Below, piece after piece: positions 26,623-35,362 of a DNA stretch of 64,000 nucleotides; positions within the stretch are counted from its first letter, which is position 1, and each line of letters opens with the position of its first letter. The stretch lies in NCBI GenBank assembly GCA_038148755.1, contig JAYQWA010000004.1, positions 68,332 through 132,331 on the forward strand, in the 5' to 3' direction. Below the pieces are notes generated by a model. It made no database searches, was not told the DNA's origin, and was given only the letters and a program-made list of their open reading frames with translations. Both the position numbers and the translations under genes were made by a program. This stretch comes from UBA5109 sp038148755 (GTDB taxonomy: Bacteria; Pseudomonadota; Gammaproteobacteria; Pseudomonadales; Pseudohongiellaceae).

Positions 26623-26749
26623 TACTATCTGTTTTCGGCCTGTTTGCTTGTATAGATATTGTTTAGCAGGTGAGTTATTGTCTGTTATTCTTTAGCGTCA
26701 AGTAAAGCAACATAAAGTGCTAACGATCTAATTTCAAGCAGAGCGAATT

Positions 26750-27010
26750 ATGGGATTATTCAGACTACTGACTTTTATTCTTGTCGTCATCGTCGCCTGG
26801 CGCATGATAAAAAATTATCAAAAAACAGTGGTAAAAAAAGACAAAAAATCCGAACAATCTAAAATCCCTGTGCGTGAAAAAATGGTCAAGTGTGAACTGT
26901 GTGATGTTCATCTGCCACAGGAAGACGCGATTGGTCTTAAAGACAATGGGCAGGAATACTGGTTTTGTTCTTCAGCACATAGAAATTCGTTTAAACAGCA
27001 GGATTCCTAA
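26750..27010 (+). CDS. PP0621 family protein
   Basis: An 86-residue protein with an N-terminal membrane helix (MGLFRLLTFILVVIVAW), a Lys-rich linker, and a C-terminal metal-binding region. The motif MVKCELCDVHLPQEDAI is followed by a second site in WFCSSAHRNSF, giving a CxxC plus C/H arrangement typical of the PP0621 family. In many gammaproteobacteria this gene lies just upstream of pilS. Here a truncated pilS start follows 6 nt after its stop, preserving that neighbourhood. Function is unknown. Confidence 0.88.
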   Translation: MGLFRLLTFILVVIVAWRMIKNYQKTVVKKDKKSEQSKIPVREKMVKCELCDVHLPQEDAIGLKDNGQEYWFCSSAHRNSFKQQDS

Positions 27011-27016
27011 ATCCCC

Positions 27017-27190
27017 ATGTTAAAACTCCGTGTAGTCAGCATAGATGACAGCCGTCGTCAGCAGAGCGCCCAGATTTTTAATATCTACAATCTATACAGG
27101 CTGTTGCTGTCGCTGATTCTGCTCATTTCCTACCTGTTTACTGCAGATTTTAATTTTCTCGGCAGTGTCGAGTCTAATCGTATCCTGTAA
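27017..27190 (+). pseudogene. pilS: 5' remnant of pilS (type IV pilus two-component sensor kinase)
   Basis: This frame encodes only 57 residues. It opens with a polar stretch and continues with QIFNIYNLYRLLLSLILL, which resembles the N-terminus and first membrane helix of PilS sensor kinases. The frame stops at 27188-27190 with no kinase domain, and the following plus-strand sequence is the antisense of a pilin gene. Its place directly after a PP0621-family gene is the usual pilS position. It is read as a deletion scar; the short product is unlikely to work as a sensor. Confidence 0.65.
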
Positions 27191-27304
27191 ACAGGGCACG
27201 GCTACGGCAACCAGGATAGCTCCAATGGCGACAACCATAAGAATCTCCAGCATGGTATATCCCTGCTGTCCCAGTTTGATTTTGCTGTACAAAGCGTATC
27301 TCAT
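27092..27304 (-). pseudogene. Truncated type IV (pseudo)pilin, FimT/PilE-like
   Basis: A 70-residue frame carrying a type IV prepilin leader. GQQG is followed by YTMLEILMVVAIGAILVAVAVP, with the processing Gly, the +5 Glu and the long hydrophobic helix. After about residue 37 the pilin resemblance ends and the frame runs antisense through the pilS remnant, finishing in a Gln-rich tail. Mature pilins need a globular domain of 80 or more residues, so this is a remnant. It points toward pilS, so an inversion or a deletion joined the two ends. PilE- or FimT-like origin cannot be separated. Confidence 0.6.
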
Positions 27305-27547
27305 TGACTTACCAATACAAGCAATCTAAAGCCTCGCTAACACTATACCATGTCGTAACAGCTCTAATAAGCAAGCCCGGTAGGATAAGCCCTTATATTC
27401 TAAAGGTTTCTTTATCCTGTGGAACTAAGAGATTAACCTAATTTGCAAAAAAAAATGTGAACTATTGAGAAAACTTGTAGGCCGCTTTACTCAGGATGTC
27501 TAAAATGCGATCTAAATCACTATACAGAAGCTTAACTTATTGAAATT

Positions 27548-28522
27548 TTAAGAAATTCTAAGGTCGCGTGGCATTGAGAAAGTGATATTCTCCTTGGCAC
27601 CTGCCATCTCTTGCAATTGACCACCGCCCAGTTCCTGAATACGCTGGATAACTTCCTGTACCAGCACTTCCGGAGCGGAAGCTCCTGCTGTTACGCCGAC
27701 CCTGCTTTTACCCTGCAACCAGCGGTCGTGAATTTCTTCGGCACTATCAATCAGATAAGCCTCACTACCTGTTCTCTCGGCCAATTCTTTTAACCGATTG
27801 GAATTGGAGCTGTTCGGTGAACCTACCACCAGAACCAGATCGCACTCCAAAGCCAGTTGTTTAACTGCATCCTGGCGATTCTGGGTGGCATAGCAAATAT
27901 CTTTCTTGCGTGGCCCTTTTATATTTGGAAAACGCTTTTGCAGGGCATCAATAATCAGAGAAGTATCATCCATGGAGAGTGTCGTCTGTGTCACATAGGC
28001 GAGCTGATCAGGATTATTAACCTCTAAACTCGCCACATCCTCTTCTGACTCAACCAGGTAAATCCTGCCACCGGCACTTTCATCATATTGCCCCATAGTC
28101 CCTTCAACTTCAGGATGAAAAGCATGCCCAATTAAAATACATTCCTGTCCCATGCGGCTGTATCGTATGACTTCCATATGCACCTTAGTCACCAAAGGAC
28201 AGGTCGCATCAAACACTCGCATACCAAGACCGGCTGCTTCCGTTTTTACCGCCTGCGACACACCATGGGCAGAAAAAATCACAATGGGTGGTTCTGTCTT
28301 CTCTGTTACCGGCACATCAGACAATTCATCAACAAAAACTGCTCCTCGTAATTTCAGTCTTTCAACGACAAATTTATTGTGCACAACTTCATGCCGGACA
28401 AAGATAGGCGCTCCATAAATATCCAGCGCTCGATTGACAATATCAATGGCGCGGTCAACTCCGGCACAGAATCCGCGTGGATTAGCCAGCTTGATTTCAC
28501 GTTTTTCGGTAACCATGGTCAT
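27548..28522 (-). CDS. ispH: 4-hydroxy-3-methylbut-2-enyl diphosphate reductase
   Basis: A 324-residue iron-sulfur enzyme giving IPP and DMAPP at the end of the MEP isoprenoid pathway. The three cluster cysteines sit in NPRGFCAGVDRA, VFDATCPLVTKVH and KKDICYATQNRQDA. Substrate residues appear in VVHNKFVVERLK and SPNSSNSNRLKELA. Length is typical (E. coli 316). It ends the minus-strand run murJ-ribF-lspA-fkpB-ispH, next to the degraded pilus locus, exactly where Pseudomonas carries its minor pilin genes. Confidence 0.97.
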   Translation of the reverse strand: MTMVTEKREIKLANPRGFCAGVDRAIDIVNRALDIYGAPIFVRHEVVHNKFVVERLKLRGAVFVDELSDVPVTEKTEPPIVIFSAHGVSQAVKTEAAGLGMRVFDATCPLVTKVHMEVIRYSRMGQECILIGHAFHPEVEGTMGQYDESAGGRIYLVESEEDVASLEVNNPDQLAYVTQTTLSMDDTSLIIDALQKRFPNIKGPRKKDICYATQNRQDAVKQLALECDLVLVVGSPNSSNSNRLKELAERTGSEAYLIDSAEEIHDRWLQGKSRVGVTAGASAPEVLVQEVIQRIQELGGGQLQEMAGAKENITFSMPRDLRIS

Positions 28523-28542
28523 AAAGTTAGACTAACAATCTA

Positions 28543-29142
28543 TTAAATAGCTTCAACCGCTTTAATCTCAACAACGAAAAGAATATCGAGACCAGCTAGA
28601 GGATGGTTAAAATCAACATATACATTATTAGCATCAAAAGTGCTAACGACACCTGCCTGCTCATTACCTCCAGCATCCGAAAAATTAATCATAAGACCTT
28701 TTTCCATAAGCAGATCCGCCGGAAACTGATAGCGGGGGTAACAATGAATATTATCTTCGTTTCTTAGACCAAAAGCCTTTTCCGCCCCGACAGTAAACGA
28801 CTTTTTATCACCGGCTTTAAGACCGAGCATAACAGCCTCAAATCCGGGCAGTATATTACCATCACCATAGTCAAAACTTACTGATTCTTTTTCAAAATTG
28901 GAGTCAATCAGAGCTGTTGGATCATCTGCCGGCGCCAAAGAAAAATTTAAAACAATGCGCTTTCCGGGACTGATTTCATGCTCGGAATAATGCTTTAATT
29001 CTTCTTTCCCGGCTTTGGCATCCAGTACCGGATCATCACTAAGATTAACAACATGGAGCAATTCATTACTTTTTCTGTTGGTATCAATGTCAACGCCTTT
29101 ACCGGCCTCATTGCGCTCTAAATCACTGTCAGAATTATTCAT
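28543..29142 (-). CDS. fkpB: FKBP-type peptidyl-prolyl isomerase, FkpB/SlyD-like, with an N-terminal extension
   Basis: A 199-residue prolyl isomerase. The FKBP core begins near residue 55 and includes FDYGDGNILPGFEAVMLGLKAGDKK and the insert-in-flap domain ending in NNVYVDFNHPLAGLDILFVVEI, the hallmark of FkpB/SlpA. Usual FkpB proteins have about 150 residues; this one carries some 50 extra acidic, polar residues at the front. It overlaps lspA by 8 nt. An internal start was not obvious, so the extension may be real. Location is cytoplasmic. Confidence 0.93.
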   Translation of the reverse strand: MNNSDSDLERNEAGKGVDIDTNRKSNELLHVVNLSDDPVLDAKAGKEELKHYSEHEISPGKRIVLNFSLAPADDPTALIDSNFEKESVSFDYGDGNILPGFEAVMLGLKAGDKKSFTVGAEKAFGLRNEDNIHCYPRYQFPADLLMEKGLMINFSDAGGNEQAGVVSTFDANNVYVDFNHPLAGLDILFVVEIKAVEAI

Positions 29143-29677
29143 CTTCGTTATTCCTGGCAGTACTTTTACCGCTACGTAAACCAGACATCCCAGATTGATT
29201 TTTAAAGATATCCAGTATCATCAGACACGCACCGATAAAAACTGACGAGTCGGCTATATTGAAGGTAGCAAATCGAAAACTCTGATAATACACGCTGATA
29301 AAATCAATTACATAACCATTCAACATCCTGTCATATAAATTTCCCACGGCTCCACCCAGTATCAGGCAAAGTGCGATCGCCGATAATTTTTCCTGCTTAG
29401 GCAAGCGAACAATCCAAAAAATTAACAAGACACTGATTGCTGAAGAAAATCCAGTTAACAGCCAGCGCTGCCAACCACCAGCGTCATCTAAAAAACTGAA
29501 TGCAGCGCCAGAATTATAGGCAAGCAACAAATCAAAACCTGGAAATACCGTTAAGGGTTGACCATAGTCCAGATAGGCATTACAAAAATATTTAGTCAAC
29601 TGATCCAGTATAAATATCAAAAATGATATTGATAATAGAACCGGCGTTCTGAATATTATTTTGGGTTCAGTTGACAT
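29135..29677 (-). CDS. lspA: Prolipoprotein signal peptidase (signal peptidase II)
   Basis: A 180-residue inner-membrane aspartyl protease that cleaves lipoprotein signal peptides before the lipidated cysteine. Four hydrophobic helices are present. The catalytic Asp pair lies in GGAVGNLYDRMLNGYVIDFI and FATFNIADSSVFIG. It would process the lipoproteins encoded in this window (the aminopeptidase, TlpA, LolB, TPR and amidohydrolase proteins). It overlaps fkpB by 8 nt and starts 3 nt after ribF, leaving no room for the ileS gene usually found between them. Confidence 0.96.
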   Translation of the reverse strand: MSTEPKIIFRTPVLLSISFLIFILDQLTKYFCNAYLDYGQPLTVFPGFDLLLAYNSGAAFSFLDDAGGWQRWLLTGFSSAISVLLIFWIVRLPKQEKLSAIALCLILGGAVGNLYDRMLNGYVIDFISVYYQSFRFATFNIADSSVFIGACLMILDIFKNQSGMSGLRSGKSTARNNEDE

Positions 29678-29680
29678 AAC

Positions 29681-30658
29681 TTAGCCTAAGCCAGCCTCTA
29701 AAAAACCGTCTGTTTTTATTGACTCTTTTATTGAAAAAAATTGCCTGGCTTTTTTTACATCGTTTGCAATATGCTGTTTTAATTCATTTATGTCTGAAAA
29801 CTTTTCCTGTGCTCTGATTTTTTCGTAAAAATACACAACCAGTTTTTCGCCATAAATATCTTCATCAAAATCCATTAGGAACACTTCTACTGCCAAATCA
29901 TGTTTACCTTCAATAGTCGGCTTATTACCGATACTGGCAACTCCTTTAATAAAGCGCCCACCAAGTTCAGCAATAACCACAAAAACACCTTCTAGTGCTA
30001 ATTTTTTAATGCCGGTTTCAATATTCGCTGTCGGATAACCTAATTTTCGACCCAGCTGCTGGCCCTTAATGACTTCTCCACTCAGCTGATAAGGCCTGCC
30101 CATTAACTCGGAGGCACCTTTGCAGTCCCCGGCTTCCAGTCTTTGCCTGAGCAGAGTACTGCTTACCCGATGACCATCAACCAAGAGCTCCTCAGCGGCC
30201 TCTACCTGAAAATCCAGAATTTCTCCTTGTTCCCTTAATAAAGAGAAATCACCTTTTCTGTCCTTACCAAAATGAAAGTCATCACCCACAATCAAGGCTT
30301 TGACACCTAAACCCCGATGTAGAATATTAACTATAAAGTTTTCTGCACTTAATTCACTCAGCTTCTGATCAAAAGTCATTTTATAAACCAGATCTATGCC
30401 GATATTTTCTAGAAACTTTAATTTATCTGCAAAAGACAGCAGTCGGGCCGGTGCATTTTCACCTGAAAAAAACTCTTCCGGTTGTGGTTCACTCAGAATG
30501 ACTAAAGAAGGGAGCTTTAATTCAGCAGCAACTGTTTTTAAACGCTGCAGAATTTTTTGATGCCCCAGATGCATACCATCATACTTCCCAATGGTTAAAA
30601 CGCAATGCGGATAAGCAGCATTTAAGGTAGATAAATTATCGAAAACTTGCATAGGCAT
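29681..30658 (-). CDS. ribF: Bifunctional riboflavin kinase / FAD synthetase
   Basis: A 325-residue enzyme converting riboflavin to FMN and FAD. The N-terminal adenylyltransferase domain has the nucleotide motif GKYDGMHLGHQ, a variant of GNFDGVHLGHQ, and the VGDDFHFGKDRKGDF motif. The C-terminal kinase domain begins near RPYQLSGEVIKGQQLGRKLGYPTANI. A start at Met 3 is also possible. Normal neighbours are murJ upstream and ileS downstream; here lspA follows immediately. Confidence 0.96.
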   Translation of the reverse strand: MPMQVFDNLSTLNAAYPHCVLTIGKYDGMHLGHQKILQRLKTVAAELKLPSLVILSEPQPEEFFSGENAPARLLSFADKLKFLENIGIDLVYKMTFDQKLSELSAENFIVNILHRGLGVKALIVGDDFHFGKDRKGDFSLLREQGEILDFQVEAAEELLVDGHRVSSTLLRQRLEAGDCKGASELMGRPYQLSGEVIKGQQLGRKLGYPTANIETGIKKLALEGVFVVIAELGGRFIKGVASIGNKPTIEGKHDLAVEVFLMDFDEDIYGEKLVVYFYEKIRAQEKFSDINELKQHIANDVKKARQFFSIKESIKTDGFLEAGLG

Positions 30659-30747
30659 TAAAAAGTCAAAGGGTAATTATTATATAAAGAATCAGAGAGG
30701 CTGTCTTTAAAGCCTTATTGTAAGTAAATTGTAAAAAGTATGCTGAA

Positions 30748-32331
30748 TTAATGCCGGAAATCACGTGGTCGGATACCAACCAGCAACAAGCCTATGCCGT
30801 AACAAAGCACTCCACCAAAGCATAGAAAAGCGAGATAGCCGGACCTAGCCATCGTATTCCATGCCAGCCATTGTTCACCAGCCTCATTAAAGCTCAGCAA
30901 AAATACCAACATCAATAAATTAGCTGCAAAGAGTTGTAATAGCAGCACATAGAGTTTTCGCTGAAAATGAAACAGCTTCAATTTTACCAAACCGAATAAC
31001 AGCAGACCTGCATTGACCCAGGATGAAAAAGCAGTTGCTATGGCTAATCCAACATGTGCCAACGGTAAAATTAAGATGAGGTTCATCACCATGTTGCTCA
31101 CCATGGCAATGATTCCATAGCGTACAGGCGTTTTGGTGTCCTGACGTGAAAAATATGCACTGGATAGAACCTTGATTGCCATAAAAGCAAGCAGGCCCAA
31201 AGCGTAAGCCTGTAATGCCCGGGCTGTCGGCAACACAGAATCTGCTCCAAATTCACCACGTTGATATAAAGTAATAACCATGGGCTCTGCCAGACTGATC
31301 AGGGCAATACTTGCTGGTAACGCTATTAATAAAATACAACGTAAGCCCCAATCCAAAGTTTCTTTGAATTTATCAACCGATGCTTCAGCGTGTTTTCGCG
31401 ACAGACTCGGCAGGATGACTGTCGCAATTGCAACAGCAAATACTCCCAGTGGCAGATACATAATACGGTCTGCATAATATAGCCAGCTGACGCTGCCATC
31501 CCCGTCAATCGATGTTGCCAGAACTGTATCCAACAAAAGATTTATTTGTCCCACTGAAACAGAGAACATCACCGGCAACATCAATGTGATTACCCTGCTC
31601 ACACCCTCATGTCTGGGCTTTAATCTGGGTCGCGGAATCAGGTGCAAATGCCCAAGAAAAGGCAACTGGAACATCAACTGGATAATGCCTGCTGCTATCA
31701 CACCCCAGGCAATAGCAATGACAGGCTCTGCAAATAATGGGCTTAACCAAATTGCACAGCTGATTAACGAAATATTTAAAAATACCGGTGTAACGGCTGG
31801 AACAGCAAAGCGGTTATAACTGTTTAATACACCACCGGCAAAACCGGTTAATGAAATAAGCAGGATATACGGAAAAGTAATACGCAGCATGTCCACCAGC
31901 AATGAAAATTTTTCAGCATCATCCAGGTAGCCCGGCGCAAAGAGTCCTGCCAGAACCGGCGTGGCTATGACCCCCACAATACTGATAAGCAAAAGTATGG
32001 ATGACAGCCTGCCTGCCACATGATCCACAAACGCTTTTACCTCAGCAAAAGAGCGTTTCTGCTTGTACTCGGATAAAACCGGTACAAAGGCCTGTGAAAA
32101 GGCGCCCTCTGCAAATAATCTGCGTAGAAAATTAGGAATACGAAAGGCTACAAAAAAAGCATCGGCCTGTGCACTGTCACCAAAAAAAGCAGCAAAGACA
32201 ATCTCCCTGGCCAAACCAAGGATTCTGGAAAAAAAAGTCAAGGATGAAACTACTATGCTGGACCGAGCCAGACCATCATTACTTTTTTCTTCCTGCTGCC
32301 CATTGGTCTTTGCTGTGCTGTCTTCTTGCAT
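30748..32331 (-). CDS. murJ: Lipid II flippase MurJ
   Basis: A 527-residue inner-membrane protein of the MOP exporter superfamily that moves lipid II across the membrane for peptidoglycan synthesis. The N-terminal signature SSIVVSSLTFFSRILGLAR and AFFGDSAQADAFFVAFRIPNFLRRLFAEGA (in two parts) is diagnostic. About 14 hydrophobic helices follow. A 20-residue polar N-terminal tail precedes the first helix. It is divergent from rpsT, the arrangement found in Pseudomonas. Confidence 0.96.
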   Translation of the reverse strand: MQEDSTAKTNGQQEEKSNDGLARSSIVVSSLTFFSRILGLAREIVFAAFFGDSAQADAFFVAFRIPNFLRRLFAEGAFSQAFVPVLSEYKQKRSFAEVKAFVDHVAGRLSSILLLISIVGVIATPVLAGLFAPGYLDDAEKFSLLVDMLRITFPYILLISLTGFAGGVLNSYNRFAVPAVTPVFLNISLISCAIWLSPLFAEPVIAIAWGVIAAGIIQLMFQLPFLGHLHLIPRPRLKPRHEGVSRVITLMLPVMFSVSVGQINLLLDTVLATSIDGDGSVSWLYYADRIMYLPLGVFAVAIATVILPSLSRKHAEASVDKFKETLDWGLRCILLIALPASIALISLAEPMVITLYQRGEFGADSVLPTARALQAYALGLLAFMAIKVLSSAYFSRQDTKTPVRYGIIAMVSNMVMNLILILPLAHVGLAIATAFSSWVNAGLLLFGLVKLKLFHFQRKLYVLLLQLFAANLLMLVFLLSFNEAGEQWLAWNTMARSGYLAFLCFGGVLCYGIGLLLVGIRPRDFRH

Positions 32332-32553
32332 AAGTGGCTTTACAGACTAAAAGCCCGCATCATAGCTATTCAACCGCTATAAAACCAGCATCACTATTGA
32401 CAAATCAGCAGCAAAACTGCATAGTGCGCGTCTTTTTTCGGGAAGTGATGCTTTCCGAAACGACAAAAAAATAAGCAATCTTTCGGATCAATCTGAATCG
32501 GCAATTTGCTGAATTTATTGATATTTACAAGATAGTAATGAAAGGAGGCCACA

Positions 32554-32820
32554 TTGGCTAACTCTCCACAGGCTCGTAAAAGAGCAAGACAGGCTGAAAA
32601 CCGCAGAAGTCATAACGCCAGCTTCCGTTCCATGGTGCGTACCTATATCAAGAAAGTAGATGCAGCCCTTGAAAGCAAGGACTATGACGCAGCTACTACA
32701 GCCTATAATGCTGCTGTTCCTGTTATTGATCGTATGGCAGATAAAGGCATCATTCACAAGAACAAGGCTGCCCGACACAAAAGCAGACTTAATGCTGGCA
32801 TTAAGGCATTAAAAGCCTAG
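32554..32820 (+). CDS. rpsT: 30S ribosomal protein S20
   Basis: An 88-residue, Lys/Arg-rich ribosomal protein starting ANSPQARKRARQAENRR, the canonical S20 N-terminus. The start codon is TTG at 32554, five bases after a near-perfect AAAGGAGG (32541-32548). E. coli rpsT also uses UUG, and that weak start matters for S20 autoregulation of its own translation, so similar control is likely here. A terminator follows at 32863. Monocistronic and divergent from murJ. Confidence 0.97.
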   Translation: MANSPQARKRARQAENRRSHNASFRSMVRTYIKKVDAALESKDYDAATTAYNAAVPVIDRMADKGIIHKNKAARHKSRLNAGIKALKA

Positions 32821-32862
32821 CATGACATAAGCTCGATAAATTCGAGAAATCAGTAATTTTAT

Positions 32863-32887
32863 AAAAACCGGCCTTAGCCGGTTTTTT
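32863..32887 (+). terminator. Rho-independent terminator between rpsT and proB
   Basis: AAAAACCGGC and GCCGGTTTTTT pair around a CTTA loop. Runs of A on the left and T on the right allow it to end rpsT on the plus strand and proB on the minus strand. Confidence 0.88.
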
Positions 32888-32966
32888 GTGTGTTGGAGTT
32901 TTACACTTTATTTACAGACTTGACTGACAGGCAGCTTGCAGATTTAAGTTTTAGGACGAAGCTTGA

Positions 32967-34088
32967 TCAAAGTAACACTAGGTTATCGCGGTGAATCATC
33001 TCGTGATCGCCATCGTAGCCCAGAATGGAAAGTATCTGATCACTGGATTTACTGATTATAAGCTGTGCTTCGCTGGCATCATAATTAACCAGTCCTCTGG
33101 CAATAACTTTCCCCTGAGCATCCAGACAGGCTACCATCTCGCCTCGCAAGAACTTGCCTTTTATCGACTTGATACCGACAGGCAGCAGGCTGCGCCCAGA
33201 CTTTTTCAATACATCCACGGCTCCATCATCTAAAACAAGCTCGCCGCAAACCTTTAAATGGCTGGCCAGCCACTGCTTACGGGCTGCGATAGGTTGCGCA
33301 TCAGGCAATAATAAACTGCCGATCTCATTACCCTCATATAAATCAAGTAATACATTGCCTTGATTACCATTCACAATCGCTGTGACAGCCCCTGATCTTG
33401 CCGCAAGTCTGGCTGCTTTTAATTTCGTCAGCATGCCACCCTTGCCCAGAGCACCACTGCCCCCGGCATGCTTTAACAGATTCTTGTCATTGCTCTTAGC
33501 TTCTCTGATAAGCTGGGCCTGTGCATTCGAACGCGGATCTGCATCATAAAAACCATCCTGATCAGTCATGATGACCAAAGCCTGGGCATTGATAAGATTT
33601 GCTACCAGACCGCCCAAAGTATCATTGTCACCGAAACAGATTTCTTCGGTAACGACCGTATCATTTTCATTAATAATTGGCGTAACACCCATCTTCAACA
33701 GGCTATTCAAGGTACTTCTGGCATTGAGGTAACGTGTACGGTTGGATAAATCATCATGTGTCAGCAAGACCTGGGCAGTATGCTTATCAAATTCTCTGAA
33801 GCAACGCTCATAAGCTTCAATCAGGCCCATCTGCCCTACCGCAGCGGCAGCCTGCTGTTCATGAATAGCCGTAGGTCGCCCAGACAAGCCAAGTCTGGCA
33901 ACACCTTCAGCCACTGCGCCAGAAGAAACCAGCACAATTGCAATGCCGCGTTTTTGCAGTTCTAAAATTTGCTCTACCCAGGCGGCAATAGCTTTCCGGT
34001 TCAGACCCTTGCCATTATCCGTAACCAAGGAACTGCCAATTTTGATTACCCAGGTTTTTGCTGTCTTCAGTAATTCGCGACTACTCAT
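32967..34088 (-). CDS. proB: Glutamate 5-kinase
   Basis: A 373-residue enzyme for the first step of proline synthesis. The amino-acid kinase domain shows WVIKIGSSLVTDNGKGLN, VLVSSGAVAEGVARLGL, INENDTVVTEEICFGDNDTLG and MTDQDGFYDADPR. A C-terminal PUA domain (about 280-373) is present, as in the E. coli enzyme. It overlaps obgE by 8 nt. No proA is adjacent. The enzyme is normally feedback-inhibited by proline. Confidence 0.97.
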   Translation of the reverse strand: MSSRELLKTAKTWVIKIGSSLVTDNGKGLNRKAIAAWVEQILELQKRGIAIVLVSSGAVAEGVARLGLSGRPTAIHEQQAAAAVGQMGLIEAYERCFREFDKHTAQVLLTHDDLSNRTRYLNARSTLNSLLKMGVTPIINENDTVVTEEICFGDNDTLGGLVANLINAQALVIMTDQDGFYDADPRSNAQAQLIREAKSNDKNLLKHAGGSGALGKGGMLTKLKAARLAARSGAVTAIVNGNQGNVLLDLYEGNEIGSLLLPDAQPIAARKQWLASHLKVCGELVLDDGAVDVLKKSGRSLLPVGIKSIKGKFLRGEMVACLDAQGKVIARGLVNYDASEAQLIISKSSDQILSILGYDGDHEMIHRDNLVLL

Positions 34089-35277
34089 TTACGTACTCAA
34101 CTTCCACATCATAGTCATCTTCATCCCAGCCTTTCTGCCCTTTCTGTTCTTTACGTTTCTCACGCCATAAAGCCCTGCTGCATTCAATGCTGCGACGAAT
34201 TTCATAATCCATTTGCTGCTGCTGTTCTTCCTCATGAAGACGAAAGCTCTCATCTTCAATAATTCTGCTATTGCGTTCTTCAATTAAAGTCATGACTGCA
34301 TCACACAGTTCTTTTGTGCCTGCTTTGTTCAAGGCCGAAATTTTAAATACCTTACTTTGCCATTTGAGCTTGCCAAGTAATTCATTACAAATCTTATCGA
34401 CATCCTGCTGTGGCAGCATATCCACTTTATTAAGTACCAACCAGCGCTCTTTTTGAGCCAAAACAGCGCTAAATTTTTCCAGCTCTTCAATGATTGCATG
34501 TGCCGATTCGGCTGGGTCACTTCCATCGTATGGAGCAATATCCACCAGATGCAAAAGTACGCGACTACGACTCAGATGTTTTAAAAACCTTATGCCCAAC
34601 CCTGCCCCATCAGCCGCACCCGGAATTAAACCCGGGATATCTGCCATCACAAAACTACGTTCATTACTCAGTCTGACGACTCCTAAATTGGGCACTAAAG
34701 TCGTAAAAGGATAATCCGCAACTTTCGGTTTAGCTGATGATACCGCCCTGATCAATGTTGACTTACCAGCATTAGGCAAACCCAACAAGCCAACATCTGC
34801 CAGTACTTTTAACTGTAAAAACAGGCGCCTGCTCTCACCCGGTGTACCATTAGTTGTTTTACGCGGGGCACGATTGATACTTGATTTGAAGCGGGTATTA
34901 CCCAGTCCTCTCTTGCCACCCTGGGCTACCAGTAAACGCTGCCCTGGCCTTACCAGATCACCAATAAGTTCATCAGTATCAGCCACCAGAACACTGGTAC
35001 CGACCGGGACTTTTACCTCTAAATCTTCACCACTAGCACCGGTGCGATTTCGTTTGCCTCCGGCCGAACCTGCCTGGGCCTTATAGCGAGGCTGGTAACG
35101 GAAATCCACCAGAGTATTCAGTGCCGGGTCTGCCACCAGATAAAGAGAACCGCCATCCCCACCATCACCACCGTCCGGACCGCCTTTCTCAATAAATTTT
35201 TCGCGCAGAAAACTCAGGCAGCCGTTACCCCCCTTACCGGCTTCTACGAATATTTCTGCTTCATCGACAAACTTCAT
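34081..35277 (-). CDS. obgE: Obg family GTPase (ObgE/CgtA)
   Basis: A 398-residue essential GTPase acting in 50S ribosome assembly and stress response. The glycine-rich Obg domain occupies residues 1-158 (GKGGNGCLSFLREKFIEKGG and GDGGDGGSLYL). The G domain has GLPNAGKSTLIRAVS, the DIPGLIPGA switch and NKVD. A charged C-terminal tail rich in Glu/Gln/Asp follows. It sits after rplU-rpmA, but a terminator lies between rpmA and obgE. Confidence 0.97.
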   Translation of the reverse strand: MKFVDEAEIFVEAGKGGNGCLSFLREKFIEKGGPDGGDGGDGGSLYLVADPALNTLVDFRYQPRYKAQAGSAGGKRNRTGASGEDLEVKVPVGTSVLVADTDELIGDLVRPGQRLLVAQGGKRGLGNTRFKSSINRAPRKTTNGTPGESRRLFLQLKVLADVGLLGLPNAGKSTLIRAVSSAKPKVADYPFTTLVPNLGVVRLSNERSFVMADIPGLIPGAADGAGLGIRFLKHLSRSRVLLHLVDIAPYDGSDPAESAHAIIEELEKFSAVLAQKERWLVLNKVDMLPQQDVDKICNELLGKLKWQSKVFKISALNKAGTKELCDAVMTLIEERNSRIIEDESFRLHEEEQQQQMDYEIRRSIECSRALWREKRKEQKGQKGWDEDDYDVEVEYVNE

Positions 35278-35301
35278 AACCTTAAGTTTCCCTAAAATAC
35301 C

Positions 35302-35333
35302 AAAAAAAAACCCTGCCAGAGACAGGGTTTTTT
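35302..35333 (-). terminator. Rho-independent terminator after rplU-rpmA
   Basis: CCCTG (35311-35315) and CAGGG (35323-35327) form the core stem with a CCAGAGA loop, extended by A:T pairs. On the minus strand it ends in a run of nine T residues. It lies 30-60 nt past the rpmA stop and so separates the ribosomal genes from obgE. Confidence 0.82.
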
Positions 35334-35362
35334 AAAAATCGTTAGTGTTAACCTTTTACACC

